Made by a program: the position numbers and the translations under genes. The notes under the pieces are model-generated. The model ran no database searches and had not been told where the DNA came from. It saw only the letters and a program-made list of their open reading frames with translations. Of a stretch of DNA of 64,000 bases, positions 15,704-24,456 are shown piece after piece (within the stretch, counting starts at the first letter, position 1; each line of letters opens with the position of its first letter). This DNA comes from Bradyrhizobium sp. BTAi1 (lineage in GTDB: Bacteria > Pseudomonadota > Alphaproteobacteria > Rhizobiales > Xanthobacteraceae), in NCBI RefSeq assembly GCF_000015165.1, contig NC_009485.1:4483501-4547500 (forward strand). The letters are read 5' to 3'.

Positions 15704-17050
15704 TCATTGACCGACAGGGTCATCCCCCGAGGTGCGGATCTTGATGCCGCGTTCCTGCGCATAGGCCGTCGACGACTTCTCGATGATCGGCCGCAGCGCT
15801 GCCCAGTCTGGCGAGATCCAGTCTGAGACGACCTTCCACTTGGCGCCGTCCCATTGCTGGAAGGTCACGCGGCCATTGCCCTCGTGATTGTCCCAGGTGA
15901 CGTTGATCGAGTGGAACAGGCCCTTGGCGCCGAGCGCCTCGACGCGGGCGGGATCGAGAGCGAGATGCTCGAAGCCCCAGCGCACCTCGTCGCCCGTGAG
16001 CGTGCGTTTGCCAAACTTCTCCTGCGCGATCCTGACCGCCTCGACATTGAGGATGCCGTTCACGATACCGAGATTGTGGTAGACGCTGCCGATCCGCTTC
16101 TTGTCGTCGAGATTGCCTTTGCCGGCGCCGTAGACGGTCTTGATCACCTCCTGCAGCACCGGATATTCGGCGCCGGAGGCCTGGGTGGTGATTGCGACAT
16201 AGCCCTTGGCGGCGTCGCCGGCCGGGATCACGTCTTCTTCCGAGTTGGACCAGACATTGCCGATGATGTGGTCGACGGGAAAGCCGACCTTCTGCGCCGT
16301 CTTCAGCGCCACCGGATTCATCACGCCCCAGCCGCGCAGCACGACATAATCGGCCTTGGCGCGGCGGATCGACAGCCATTGCGATTGCTGCTCATTGCCG
16401 GGATGCGGCACCTCGATCTGCTCGAGCTCGAAGCCATATTTGTCCGCGAGCAGCTTGTAGATCGGAATCGTCTCCTTGCCGTAAGGCGAGCCGTGATAGA
16501 GCACGACGATCTTCTTGCCCTTGAGCTTCTCGGACCCACCCTCGCGCGTCGCGATGTAATTCACGATGCCTGAGGTCTCGCTGTAGGGATTGAGCAGCAG
16601 CGGGAACACGTAGGGGAACACCCGGCCATCGGTGGAATCGGTGCGGCCGTGGTTGATGGTGATCAGCGGCACCTTGTCCTTGCTGATACGGTCGATCATC
16701 GCATAGGCGATGCCGACGGAGAGCGGATTCCAGGCCGCCACCCCCGGCCGGCCCTTCAGCCGCTCATAGACTTCGACGCCGCGCTCGACCTCATATTGGG
16801 TCTCGCCCTCGTCCCAGGTCAGCTTGACGCCATTGACGCCGCCGTCACGAATATTGATCAAATTGAGATAGTCGATGAAGCCGCCGAAGAAGCCGGTGCC
16901 GCCGGCCGCATAGGGACCGACCCGATAGCTCTGCAGCGGAAAGAACTGCTCGTCGGCTTTCGCCGGCAGGCTGGTTGCGAGCCCGAACGCGAGCGCCGCC
17001 CCCAAAGATAGCCTCACGGCCAGCTTTGCATGTCGGAATGTCGTCATCAT
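15704..17050 (-). CDS. LivK-type periplasmic substrate-binding protein
   Basis: A 448-residue type I periplasmic binding protein. Residues 1-32 are a signal peptide (LSLGAALAFGLATSLPAKA-DE). The mature part has the two-lobed pattern of Leu/Ile/Val-binding and amide-binding proteins (RVGPYAAGGTGFFGGFIDYL, GVAAWNPLSVGIAYAMIDRI, KIVVLYHGSPYGKE). It delivers the ligand to LivHM. AAGGAG lies directly before the tandem ATG pair. At 448 residues it is longer than classical LivK (about 370), and the operon context with sfnG suggests a sulfur compound rather than branched-chain amino acids as ligand; that is inference. Confidence 0.82.
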   Translation of the reverse strand: MMTTFRHAKLAVRLSLGAALAFGLATSLPAKADEQFFPLQSYRVGPYAAGGTGFFGGFIDYLNLINIRDGGVNGVKLTWDEGETQYEVERGVEVYERLKGRPGVAAWNPLSVGIAYAMIDRISKDKVPLITINHGRTDSTDGRVFPYVFPLLLNPYSETSGIVNYIATREGGSEKLKGKKIVVLYHGSPYGKETIPIYKLLADKYGFELEQIEVPHPGNEQQSQWLSIRRAKADYVVLRGWGVMNPVALKTAQKVGFPVDHIIGNVWSNSEEDVIPAGDAAKGYVAITTQASGAEYPVLQEVIKTVYGAGKGNLDDKKRIGSVYHNLGIVNGILNVEAVRIAQEKFGKRTLTGDEVRWGFEHLALDPARVEALGAKGLFHSINVTWDNHEGNGRVTFQQWDGAKWKVVSDWISPDWAALRPIIEKSSTAYAQERGIKIRTSGDDPVGQ

Positions 17051-17073
17051 GATCTCCTTCTGATGTTGCTGTT

Positions 17074-18129
17074 TCAGGTCTGGGATGAACGGAGGCGGCG
17101 CAGCACGTTGGCCGCACGGTCGACCAGCGCGATCAGGCCGCGCGGCTCGGCGATCAGGAAGGCGATGATCAGCGCGCCGATGACGATGCGCTGGCTCATC
17201 TCCAGCACGCCGGAATCGAACACGCTGCCGAGCACGGCGGCGCCGAGTCGCGACAGCAGCAGCGGAAACACGATGATGAAGGCGGCACCGATGAAGGCGC
17301 CGCGCAGCGAGGCCAGCCCGCCGATGATGATGATGAACAGGATCTGGAACGAGCGATCGAGGTTGAACCCGGCCGGCTCGACCGTCCGCAGATAGGCGAA
17401 CGCCCAGAGCACGCCGGCGACGCCGATCAGGAACGACGAGACCCCGAAGGCGAGCAGCTTGGTGCGCAGTAATGGCACTCCGATCACCCGGGCCGCGATC
17501 TCGTGGTCGCGCACCGCGATGAAGTTACGCCCCGTCTGTGACGACAGCAGCCGCGCCGTCAGCACGGTGGCGACCGCGACGATCGTCAACGAGAACACGT
17601 AGCGTCCGGTCGCGCTCGTGAAGGTCAGGCTGCCGACGCGAATGACGGGCGCGTCGATCACCCCCGACGCATTGTCGTTCGAGAACCAGCCGAACTTGGT
17701 CAGCGCCCACTGCACGAAGAACTGCGCCGCGAGCGTCGAGACCGCGAGATAGAAGCCGCGCAGCCGCAGGCTCGGCAGGCCGAAGATGATTCCGACCGCG
17801 GCGGCGATGCCGCCGGCCAACACGATGTCGGCGAGCAGCGGCAATTGCGGCAACCTCAGATTGAGATTATAGGCAGCATAAGCGCCGACCGCGAGGAACG
17901 CCGCCGAGCCCAGCGACACCTGACCGGCATAGCCGGTCAGCACGTTGAGCCCGACTGCGGCCAGCGCCAATGCCAGGAATGGCGTCAGCACCGCGTCCAT
18001 CAGATAGTCGGAGCCGATCAGCGGCACGAGGCCGTAAGCGAGCACCAGCAGCAGCACGATGCCGAGCACATTGGCGTTGAGCAGCGAGGATCGCGCCGGT
18101 GTAGGAGCGGCTTCGGAGATCGTCGTCAT
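17074..18129 (-). CDS. livM: LivM-type ABC permease
   Basis: A 351-residue inner-membrane permease with about ten hydrophobic segments, starting with VLGIVLLLVLAYGLVPLIG. The LivM features GYAGQVSLGSAAFLAVGAYA and the ATPase-contact loop RDHEIAARVIGVPLLRTKLLA are clear. It pairs with LivH to form the translocation pathway. It begins three bases after livH ends and is followed by livK 23 bases on, so it is in the middle of the operon. Confidence 0.88.
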   Translation of the reverse strand: MTTISEAAPTPARSSLLNANVLGIVLLLVLAYGLVPLIGSDYLMDAVLTPFLALALAAVGLNVLTGYAGQVSLGSAAFLAVGAYAAYNLNLRLPQLPLLADIVLAGGIAAAVGIIFGLPSLRLRGFYLAVSTLAAQFFVQWALTKFGWFSNDNASGVIDAPVIRVGSLTFTSATGRYVFSLTIVAVATVLTARLLSSQTGRNFIAVRDHEIAARVIGVPLLRTKLLAFGVSSFLIGVAGVLWAFAYLRTVEPAGFNLDRSFQILFIIIIGGLASLRGAFIGAAFIIVFPLLLSRLGAAVLGSVFDSGVLEMSQRIVIGALIIAFLIAEPRGLIALVDRAANVLRRLRSSQT

Positions 18130-18132
18130 GAC

Positions 18133-19023
18133 CTACACCCGCTCCACCAGCTTCTGGCCGAACAGCCCCGAGGGCCGCACCAGCAGCAGCGCCAGGGCCA
18201 CCACATAGGCCGCCCAGGCCTCGATGCCGCCGCCGAAGAACGGTCCGACATAGACCTCCGCCAGTTTCTCGATGGCGCCGATCAGGAGCCCGCCGACGAT
18301 CGCGCCGGTGATGGAATCGAAGCCGCCGAGCACCAGCACCGGCAGCGCCTTCAGCACCACCAGCGACAGCGAGAACTGCACGCCGAGTCGCGCGCCCCAC
18401 AACAGTCCCGCGACCAGCGCCACGATGCCGGCCGCCGTCCACACCGCAGCCCAGACGCGCGGCAATCTCAGGCCCACGGCGAGCGCGGCGAACTGATCAT
18501 CCGCCACGGCGCGGAACGCGAGGCCGGTGCGGGTGTAGCGGAAGAACAGCGTGAACAGCGCCACCAGGCTGCCGGCCACCGCCGCCGCGAACAGGTCGAA
18601 GCGGCTGATGAAGACGCCGCCGATGTCGAACGGGATATCGCTGACGCCGATGTCGAGCCCGTGCACCTGCGTGCCCCACAGCAGCTGCGCTGCGCCTTCG
18701 ATCACGTAAGAGAGGCCGAGGGTGGCCATGAACAGCGTAATCGGCGGCTGGTTGATCAGCGGCCGCAGCACGGTGCGCTCGATGGTGATGCCGAGCGCCA
18801 CCATGATGGCGAGCGTCGCCAGCAGCGCCAGCGCGAACGGCGTGCCGCGCTCCACAAGACTGACGAAGGTCAGCGCCGCGAACAGCAGCATCGCGCCTTG
18901 CGCGAAATTGAGCACGCCGGAGGTCTTGTAGATCAGCACGAAGCCGATCGCGACCAGCGAATACATCACCCCGGAGAGCAGCCCGCCGACCAGCACCTCG
19001 ATCAGGAATTGATAGTCGAACAT
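18133..19023 (-). CDS. livH: LivH-type ABC permease
   Basis: A 296-residue permease with eight or so membrane segments, beginning FLIEVLVGGLLSGVMYSLVA and containing the LivH hallmark VLNFAQGAMLLFAAL and the coupling-loop segment RAVADDQFAALAVGL. It forms the membrane channel with LivM. Its start overlaps the livG stop by one base (TGATG arrangement), which implies translational coupling. Confidence 0.88.
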   Translation of the reverse strand: MFDYQFLIEVLVGGLLSGVMYSLVAIGFVLIYKTSGVLNFAQGAMLLFAALTFVSLVERGTPFALALLATLAIMVALGITIERTVLRPLINQPPITLFMATLGLSYVIEGAAQLLWGTQVHGLDIGVSDIPFDIGGVFISRFDLFAAAVAGSLVALFTLFFRYTRTGLAFRAVADDQFAALAVGLRLPRVWAAVWTAAGIVALVAGLLWGARLGVQFSLSLVVLKALPVLVLGGFDSITGAIVGGLLIGAIEKLAEVYVGPFFGGGIEAWAAYVVALALLLVRPSGLFGQKLVERV

Positions 19024-19940
19024 CAGCTCGCGAGCTCCGTCTCGTCCTCATGGGCGACGCCGAGATAGGCGTCGATGACCGCCTGGTTGCTGCGGATCTC
19101 GGCCGGCGGCCCGTCGGCGATCTTGCGGCCATAGTCCAGCACCGCGATGTGGTCGGACAGCTCCATCACGATGCCGATGTCGTGCTCGATCAGCACGATG
19201 GTGGCGCCATAACGGTCGCGCGCGTTGCGCACATGCTCGGCCAGCTCCCGCTTCTCGCTCAGAGTCACGCCGGCAAAGGGCTCGTCGAGCAGCAGCAGCT
19301 TCGGCCGCGCCACCAGCGCGCGCGCCAGCTCGACCCGCTTCTGCAAGCCGTAGGGCAAGGTGCCGGCAATGCGGTCGCTGATATCCTTGAGATGGAGAAA
19401 ACCGATGACCTCGGCAGCGGCCGCCCGGTTCTCGGCTTCGATCCGGCGTGCCAAGGGCGAGCCGACGAGCTGGCGGATGAAGCCGGCGCGGACGCGATGC
19501 GCGAGCCCCATCAGCACGTTGTCGAAGACGGACAGCCCCTTGAACAAAGCGAGGTTCTGGAAGGTGCGGGCGACGCCAAAGCCTGCCAGTTGTGCGGTCG
19601 GCACTTGGTTGAACGCCCGATCACCGAACCACACCGCGCCCCGATCCGGGCGATAGAGCCCGCTGACGACGTTGAGCAGCGAGCTCTTGCCGGCCCCGTT
19701 CGGACCGATCACCGCGCGGATCTCGCCCTCCGCGACATCGAGATCGATATCGCGAAGCGCTGTCAACCCCCCGAAGGTCAGCGAGACATTGTTGAGCCGC
19801 AGCACCGGACGCGGCGCGCCTGCCATGGCGGAGGCCGACGGGTCATTCGGCTCCGCCGCGAGCACCTGACGCGCCGTCCCTGGAGCCCAGGTCTCCAGCG
19901 ACAGCAGGTCGAGCGACGAACTGAGTGCGGTCAACAGCAT
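19023..19940 (-). CDS. livG: Branched-chain amino acid-type ABC transporter ATPase LivG
   Basis: A 305-residue ABC ATPase: Walker A GPNGAGKSS, LivG-type signature LPYGLQKRVELARAL, Walker B LLLLDEPFAGV and switch VLIEHDIG. About 38 residues precede the usual LivG start, beginning MLLTALSSSLDLLSLETW; the alternative start MAGAPRPVLRLNNV would give normal length and should be considered. It follows sfnG by 11 bases and couples to livH, so it is second in the operon. Confidence 0.87.
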   Translation of the reverse strand: MLLTALSSSLDLLSLETWAPGTARQVLAAEPNDPSASAMAGAPRPVLRLNNVSLTFGGLTALRDIDLDVAEGEIRAVIGPNGAGKSSLLNVVSGLYRPDRGAVWFGDRAFNQVPTAQLAGFGVARTFQNLALFKGLSVFDNVLMGLAHRVRAGFIRQLVGSPLARRIEAENRAAAAEVIGFLHLKDISDRIAGTLPYGLQKRVELARALVARPKLLLLDEPFAGVTLSEKRELAEHVRNARDRYGATIVLIEHDIGIVMELSDHIAVLDYGRKIADGPPAEIRSNQAVIDAYLGVAHEDETELAS

Positions 19941-19951
19941 CGCGGTCCGGC

Positions 19952-21052
19952 CTACTCGGCAGCCTGCACGCGAAGGCCGGCCTTGGCCTCGAGCTCGCGC
20001 ACCAGCGGGATCACGTGCTTGCCGAAATAGGCGACCTCCTCCTGGAAGTGCAGGAAGCCAAGCAGCACGAGGTCAACGCCGACCTCCTTCAGTGCGACGA
20101 TGCGCTCGGCAATCTGCCGCGGCGTGCCGATCAGGTTGGTCTTGAAGCCGTCATTGTATTGGACGAGATCCTCGAAGGTCGACTTCGCCCAATTGCCCTC
20201 GCGCTCCGGCGACGCCTTGCCGGCATTGGCCACCTCGTGCGCGAAGGCGTGGACGGCCTCGGGATTGGCGTTGTCGATGATTTCCTTGAGCACGGCCTGC
20301 GCCTCGGCCTCGGTGTCGCGCGCGATCGCGAACGCGTTGACGCCGATCTTGACCTGGTGATTGTTGGCCTTCGCCTTGGCCCTGATATCGTCGACCTGGG
20401 CCTTGATGCCCTCCACCGAGTTGCCGTTGGTGAAGTACCAGTCAGAGACGCGCGAGGCCATGTCGCGGGCGGCACGCGAGCTGCCGCCCTGGAAGATCTC
20501 CGGCTGCGGGTCGATCGGCTTCGGCTTCAGCGAGTAGTTCGTGAAACGATAGAAGTCGCCGCGGAGATTGAAGTTGTCCTCGGTCCAGATGCCCCGGAGC
20601 GCACGGATGAACTCCTCCGAGCGGCGATAGCGCTCATCGTGATCCAGCCAGGGCTCGCCAATCGCGGCGAACTCGCCGCGGAACCAGCCGCTGACGATGT
20701 TCACCGCAACGCGCCCCTGGGTGAGATGATTGATGGTGGCGATCTGCTTGGCGACGACCGCCGGATGCCACGGTCCGGGCAGGATCGCGGCGATCACCTT
20801 CAGCTTCGTCGTCGCTTCGAGCAGCGCATGGCTGAACGACACCGATTCATGTTGATATTCGGCGCCATAGCCAGCCGTGAAACGGATCTGGCTCAGCGCG
20901 TAGTCGAACCCGCTCTCCTCGGCGATCTGTGCCAGCCGCTTGTTGTAGCCGATATCCCAGCTCGTCCGCTGCTCGATGTTGGAGATCACCAATCCGCCCG
21001 AAACGTTGGGCACCCAATAGGCGAACTTGATGGACGAATCCTTGGCCGTCAT
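19952..21052 (-). CDS. sfnG: FMNH2-dependent dimethylsulfone monooxygenase SfnG
   Basis: A 366-residue bacterial luciferase-like flavin monooxygenase. The N terminus (IKFAYWVPNVSGGLVISNIE) and the segments ALSQIRFTAGYGAEYQHESV and NIVSGWFRGEFAAIGEPWLD match my memory of Pseudomonas SfnG closely. SfnG oxidises dimethylsulfone to methanesulfinate using reduced FMN and oxygen, part of sulfur acquisition when sulfate is scarce. It needs a flavin reductase, which is not encoded next to it. It is the first gene of a seven-gene operon with a Liv-type importer and an acyl-CoA dehydrogenase-like flavoprotein, suggesting uptake and breakdown of an organosulfur compound. Confidence 0.85.
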   Translation of the reverse strand: MTAKDSSIKFAYWVPNVSGGLVISNIEQRTSWDIGYNKRLAQIAEESGFDYALSQIRFTAGYGAEYQHESVSFSHALLEATTKLKVIAAILPGPWHPAVVAKQIATINHLTQGRVAVNIVSGWFRGEFAAIGEPWLDHDERYRRSEEFIRALRGIWTEDNFNLRGDFYRFTNYSLKPKPIDPQPEIFQGGSSRAARDMASRVSDWYFTNGNSVEGIKAQVDDIRAKAKANNHQVKIGVNAFAIARDTEAEAQAVLKEIIDNANPEAVHAFAHEVANAGKASPEREGNWAKSTFEDLVQYNDGFKTNLIGTPRQIAERIVALKEVGVDLVLLGFLHFQEEVAYFGKHVIPLVRELEAKAGLRVQAAE

Positions 21053-21584
21053 TGTTATCCTCGCTAGTCCTCGTGGTCGTGAATACTTCTGCCGCCGCCA
21101 ACAGGACGACAGCGAGCCTTTGCGCCGCCAGCTGGCAGCACATTGCGGATTGCATTTGCGATATCGAGATGATCAGCAGGCAGCGCCTGCCGATGTCGCG
21201 GTCATCAGCACCGCGACTGCCGCATCAGACGATCAACAGAGCCATGTGCTGGTGGCACGGAACTGGCCGCCATCCGTGAGTGCAGCCGCATCTTGGCAGT
21301 TGCAGAGATCATTGCCGATCATGCACGTCCCCTCTGTCAATCACCATCGATCGACCCGCAAAGTGTCGCAGAGAAGCGATAACGCAGCGAGTCCAAGACC
21401 GTCTCTTTTTGAAAGGGGAGGTAAAACCGTCTTCCGTAATTTTGCGGGCCGCGGACAATTTGTGCTTTCGATCGTCCTCAGTTCCGCCGGCTAGAACATC
21501 TTGAGTTCGACGAACTAATAAGTGCGCAGGATGGTCGCGAGTATTTGTCGTTTCTGCAAGCGAGCAGTCGCTCGCGAAGAATGA
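21053..21584. other. Upstream region of the sfnG operon, no gene seen
   Basis: About 530 bases with lower GC than the genes around it and only short frames of poor composition. It must contain the promoter of the sfnG-liv operon. I looked for a sigma-54 element reading into sfnG (as in Pseudomonas sfn genes) and did not find a good one on the minus strand. An A/T-richer stretch near 21400-21520 may be regulatory or old transferred DNA. Confidence 0.4.
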
Positions 21585-22200
21585 CTTCACTGCCCGTCGG
21601 GCAAATCAGGCGACTTTGTTGCATCATACGAGCACATTCAAAGGGTGAAACGACCAGATTGCCCATGCGCACGAAAACGATTTTCCCCCGACGCATCAGG
21701 CTGATTTGGCCTGTCCAGTCGCACGGGGAAAAATTTTCCGCTTTTCCAAAGTGAGCTTTGCTGGTTTCCTCAATCCATCTCCCGCTCGCATGAGGGGCGT
21801 ATCGCGGTCGTCACGGACGTCGAGCGGGAGGAGCGGTGGACGCGATGGCAGCGGAGCGCAGCTTGCGCCGACGAACGCCGTTGTCGCGTACGGTCAAGTC
21901 GCGTGGTCCTGGCATCCCGACGCTGATGCCGCGCTGATGTGTAAGCATCATGCGCACTACGGTGACCAGAAAGCCCGGCGCACCGGGGAGCACGCGAAGC
22001 AGCCGTTAAGGCCATCGCGCGGGGAATGCCGGTTGCCCGGCTGAACCTGTGGTGACTGCCGCCTGCTTTTTTTCTGCAGGCGGGCCATGGGTTGCGGCCA
22101 GCAGCCCGGCATTCCCCGCGCCCTCACCTGCTTCGAGGGCATCACCGATGGGTCACTCGGACGCGACAGCGCCGCGAGAGCGTGAGGCCATGCGCCGATT
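21585..22200 (+). repeat. Large dispersed non-coding repeat of Bradyrhizobium type
   Basis: The order of sub-motifs here is one I recognise from many Bradyrhizobium intergenic regions: GCCCGTCGGGCAAATCAGG, then GGGGAAAAATTTTCCGCTTT, then CATGAGGGGCGTATCGCGGT with GTCACGGACGTCGAGCG, then TGGTCCTGGCATCCCGACGC, then AAAGCCCGGCGCACCGGGGA, AGGCCATCGCGCGGGGAATG and finally CGGCATTCCCCGCGCCCTC. The piece around 21789-22044 is often miscalled as a protein beginning MRGVSRSSRTS. The copy here looks nearly complete. Its mechanism of spread and function are not known to me. Exact borders are uncertain by tens of bases. Confidence 0.68.
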
Positions 22201-22268
22201 GGCCGGTCCATCCGGACGATGACGCCGAGCAAGCGGGCGCGACCAATGCAAGAGACCGCGCAATGCTC

Positions 22269-22526
22269 TCACAGCAGCTTCGCATTGACGAACAGCGTGC
22301 GCACCGCGTTGGTGGCCTGCACCGTCATGATCGCATTGTCGGCGGCCGCCTGCAGCGAGGCCATGGCCTGGTCGTGCAGCGACTTGAACTCCATCCATTC
22401 GACGGCGTTGAGACTGGTGAGAAACTGATGAGCCTGCCCGACGGTCGAAATCACGAACGGCTTCCCGTTCACCCTGATGTTGAAGGTGGTGCGCAGACGC
22501 GTTTCCGAGCTTGCGGGATCATTCAT
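22269..22526 (-). CDS. DUF982-family small protein
   Basis: An 85-residue protein starting MNDPASSETRLRTTFNIRV. The pattern of two short beta strands (FNIRVNGKPFVISTVGQAHQ), a helix with W (NAVEWMEFKSLHDQAM) and a C-terminal helix (TNAVRTLFVNAKLL) fits DUF982, a small Rhizobiales family with many paralogues per genome and no established role. An upstream Met at 22589 would add 21 unlikely residues. Confidence 0.65.
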   Translation of the reverse strand: MNDPASSETRLRTTFNIRVNGKPFVISTVGQAHQFLTSLNAVEWMEFKSLHDQAMASLQAAADNAIMTVQATNAVRTLFVNAKLL

Positions 22527-22592
22527 GGGGACCTTCCGGAAGATACGACGGGCGTCACCGCCGAAATCGCGCCGAGGCCCAGCAACCAAGCG

Positions 22593-23636
22593 TCACTCGG
22601 TCTTTTGCGCGGTTCGCGTCGGGGTGCCAGCCTCGAGCCCGACGACGACGACGAGTCGGTTGAACTCGCCCTCATCATACGCCTTCAGGAAGCGATCGTA
22701 ATTCTTGATCGAGACGCAGCCGTTGGAATCCCCCTCGGGACCCAGCATATAAGGGTGGGTCAGCAATCCGCTCCGGCCGAGGGTCGTTCCCTCCACCACG
22801 TTCATGCGCAGGGCGCGCACGCCGTGAAACGGCTTTTCGCGTGGCTTGAGCTCGTAAGTGGCCGGCGGCGTCGCGCCGATCATGCGCTGATTGACGTGCT
22901 CAGGGTCGTCGCGCAGGCTGCCCATACCGGAATGGGCTTCGAGCCCGATGCCGGAGGGCAGATAGACCATCTTGGCCTTGATGTCGTACACGGCGGTCTT
23001 TTCGTAGCCGAGCGCACCAAGATCGATGCCGGAGCGAACGACACCGCTGTCCGGCCCGAGCGAGGCGTATTTGGTCGGGCTCGGCAGCAGGTCGGACAGG
23101 CGCTGCAGAATCGAGCGATCATCGACACGTCCCGTGGTCTCGGCGGGCGCGGCCGATGCAAGATTGACCGGCATGTCGGCGGTAGACGGCCGCGGCCGGG
23201 GCAGCGGCACGCCGGGCGCCGGCAGCGCAACCGTGGTGCCTTCCGTGAGCTTCGGCCGCCATTCGCCGCCATTGAGGTCGCGCCCGTTCGGGTCCCGCGA
23301 TTCCATGCCTTTCACCAGCGCGGCCCGCGCATCCAGCAACTGGCGATCAATTCCGCGCAAAGCGAAGCGGTCGAGCGCGCGCAAGGCGTCCTTCTCGGAA
23401 TAGGCGGTCGCCGACGCAGAGACCGGCGCGAAACGTGTCTCGAAGGTGGTGGATGGCGGCTCCGGCGCCGACAGCGCCGCAGTCGTCAGCGGGGCCGGAT
23501 CGCTGCTGTCGCTGCCGACCCAAACGGCCGCACCGCCGGCAACCGCCAGCGCGGCAAGCACCAGCGCGATCGCTTCGGAGTGCCCGAAGCGGCCACGCAA
23601 CAACAGCACCTCTACGCTCGCTTCACTGGAAGCCAT
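22593..23636 (-). CDS. Membrane-anchored DUF2778/Tlde1-type L,D-transpeptidase-like protein
   Basis: A 347-residue protein. A single N-terminal membrane helix lies at about residues 20-40 (AIALVLAALAVAGGAAVWVG), then a 170-residue Ala/Pro-rich linker, then a C-terminal DUF2778 (Tlde1) domain with GLEAHSGMGS (catalytic His), MIGATPPATYEL and GDSNGCVSIKNY (catalytic Cys). The family includes the Salmonella type VI effector Tlde1, which acts on peptidoglycan stem peptides; the anchored alphaproteobacterial versions are more likely housekeeping wall enzymes. The catalytic domain would face the periplasm. Start at 23636 places the helix at the N terminus. Confidence 0.75.
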   Translation of the reverse strand: MASSEASVEVLLLRGRFGHSEAIALVLAALAVAGGAAVWVGSDSSDPAPLTTAALSAPEPPSTTFETRFAPVSASATAYSEKDALRALDRFALRGIDRQLLDARAALVKGMESRDPNGRDLNGGEWRPKLTEGTTVALPAPGVPLPRPRPSTADMPVNLASAAPAETTGRVDDRSILQRLSDLLPSPTKYASLGPDSGVVRSGIDLGALGYEKTAVYDIKAKMVYLPSGIGLEAHSGMGSLRDDPEHVNQRMIGATPPATYELKPREKPFHGVRALRMNVVEGTTLGRSGLLTHPYMLGPEGDSNGCVSIKNYDRFLKAYDEGEFNRLVVVVGLEAGTPTRTAQKTE

Positions 23637-23859
23637 CACGTCCCCGATATACGCCCCCTTCGGACTACAAGCGGAAGTAGCCGACCCCAAGGGGTACGAT
23701 TCGACCCGTCATGACATAGGATGGCAAGAGTGCGGCATAATCTAGACAAAGACCAGCCCGCATTGATCCGGCATGGCCGCCGAGCCAAGCGGGAAAAGCG
23801 CCTCGCCCAAGCTGCCTTATTGAAAAATATCCATATATTTCAATTAGATGGAGGCATCC

Positions 23860-24294
23860 ATGAACGCGGATTGCCATGATCTCAACCGATTTATCGAGGC
23901 GCAGACTCCGATTTATTCCCACGTGACCGCCGAACTTGCCGCCGGTCGCAAGCAAAGCCACTGGATGTGGTTCATATTTCCCCAGGTGGACGGGTTGGGG
24001 ACCTCGGCCATGGCCCAACGCTATGCCATTCGGTCCCGCGCGGAGGCGGAGGCCTATCTGGCGCACCCTTTGCTCGGCAGCCGTCTCGTCGAATGCACCC
24101 GGCTGGTGCTCGCCGTCCCCGGCAAGTCGCTCCGCGACATTCTCGGCACGCCTGACGACGCCAAGTTTCGCTCCTGCATGACGCTGTTCGATGCGATTCG
24201 TCCGCAAGCGGATTTCGGCGCCGCACTCGACCGCCACTGCGATGGCGCGCGTGATCCCGCCACCCTGGCCTTTTTGCAGCGCGGCACCGCCTGA
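23860..24294 (+). CDS. DUF1810 family protein
   Basis: A 144-residue protein with the DUF1810 core: LNRFIEAQTPIYSHVTAEL, then GRKQSHWMWFIFPQVDGLG, AMAQRYAIRSRAEAEAYLAH and PLLGSRLVEC. The family is cytosolic, small and widely spread, with no established reaction. Two ATGs are in frame; a GGAGG lies five bases before the one at 23860 and overlaps the one at 23848, so 23860 is preferred. A notably A/T-rich stretch (around 23820-23848) precedes it and may be its promoter. Confidence 0.83.
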   Translation: MNADCHDLNRFIEAQTPIYSHVTAELAAGRKQSHWMWFIFPQVDGLGTSAMAQRYAIRSRAEAEAYLAHPLLGSRLVECTRLVLAVPGKSLRDILGTPDDAKFRSCMTLFDAIRPQADFGAALDRHCDGARDPATLAFLQRGTA

Positions 24295-24456
24295 CGTCTT
24301 GGCGGCGCAGCGATTCACACCGGCGTCATCGGTAGCATGCTGATGAGTTCAGCGTCCGGCGAGCTGGATTTCAGGTGATAGCCGAACACGAAACTTGATC
24401 GCGCCCAGATTTGCGGCTCCCATCCGCCGCATTGTTTGTCCCAAGGAGACACGCTC

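Noticed and set aside
21241..21270. TGGCACGGAACTGGCC as a sigma-54 promoter for sfnG
   Set aside because: It reads on the plus strand, away from sfnG, and the -12 box is TGGC rather than TTGC.
21706..22044. Open frame beginning MACPVARGKIFRF and containing MRGVSRSSRTSS
   Set aside because: It coincides with the dispersed Bradyrhizobium repeat; similar frames are frequent miscalls and show no protein-like features.
22092..23714. A 540-codon plus-strand frame, and a similar 565-codon minus-strand frame at 24878-26575
   Set aside because: Both mirror clear genes (DUF2778 protein and hybrid kinase) and have low-complexity, shadow-type composition.
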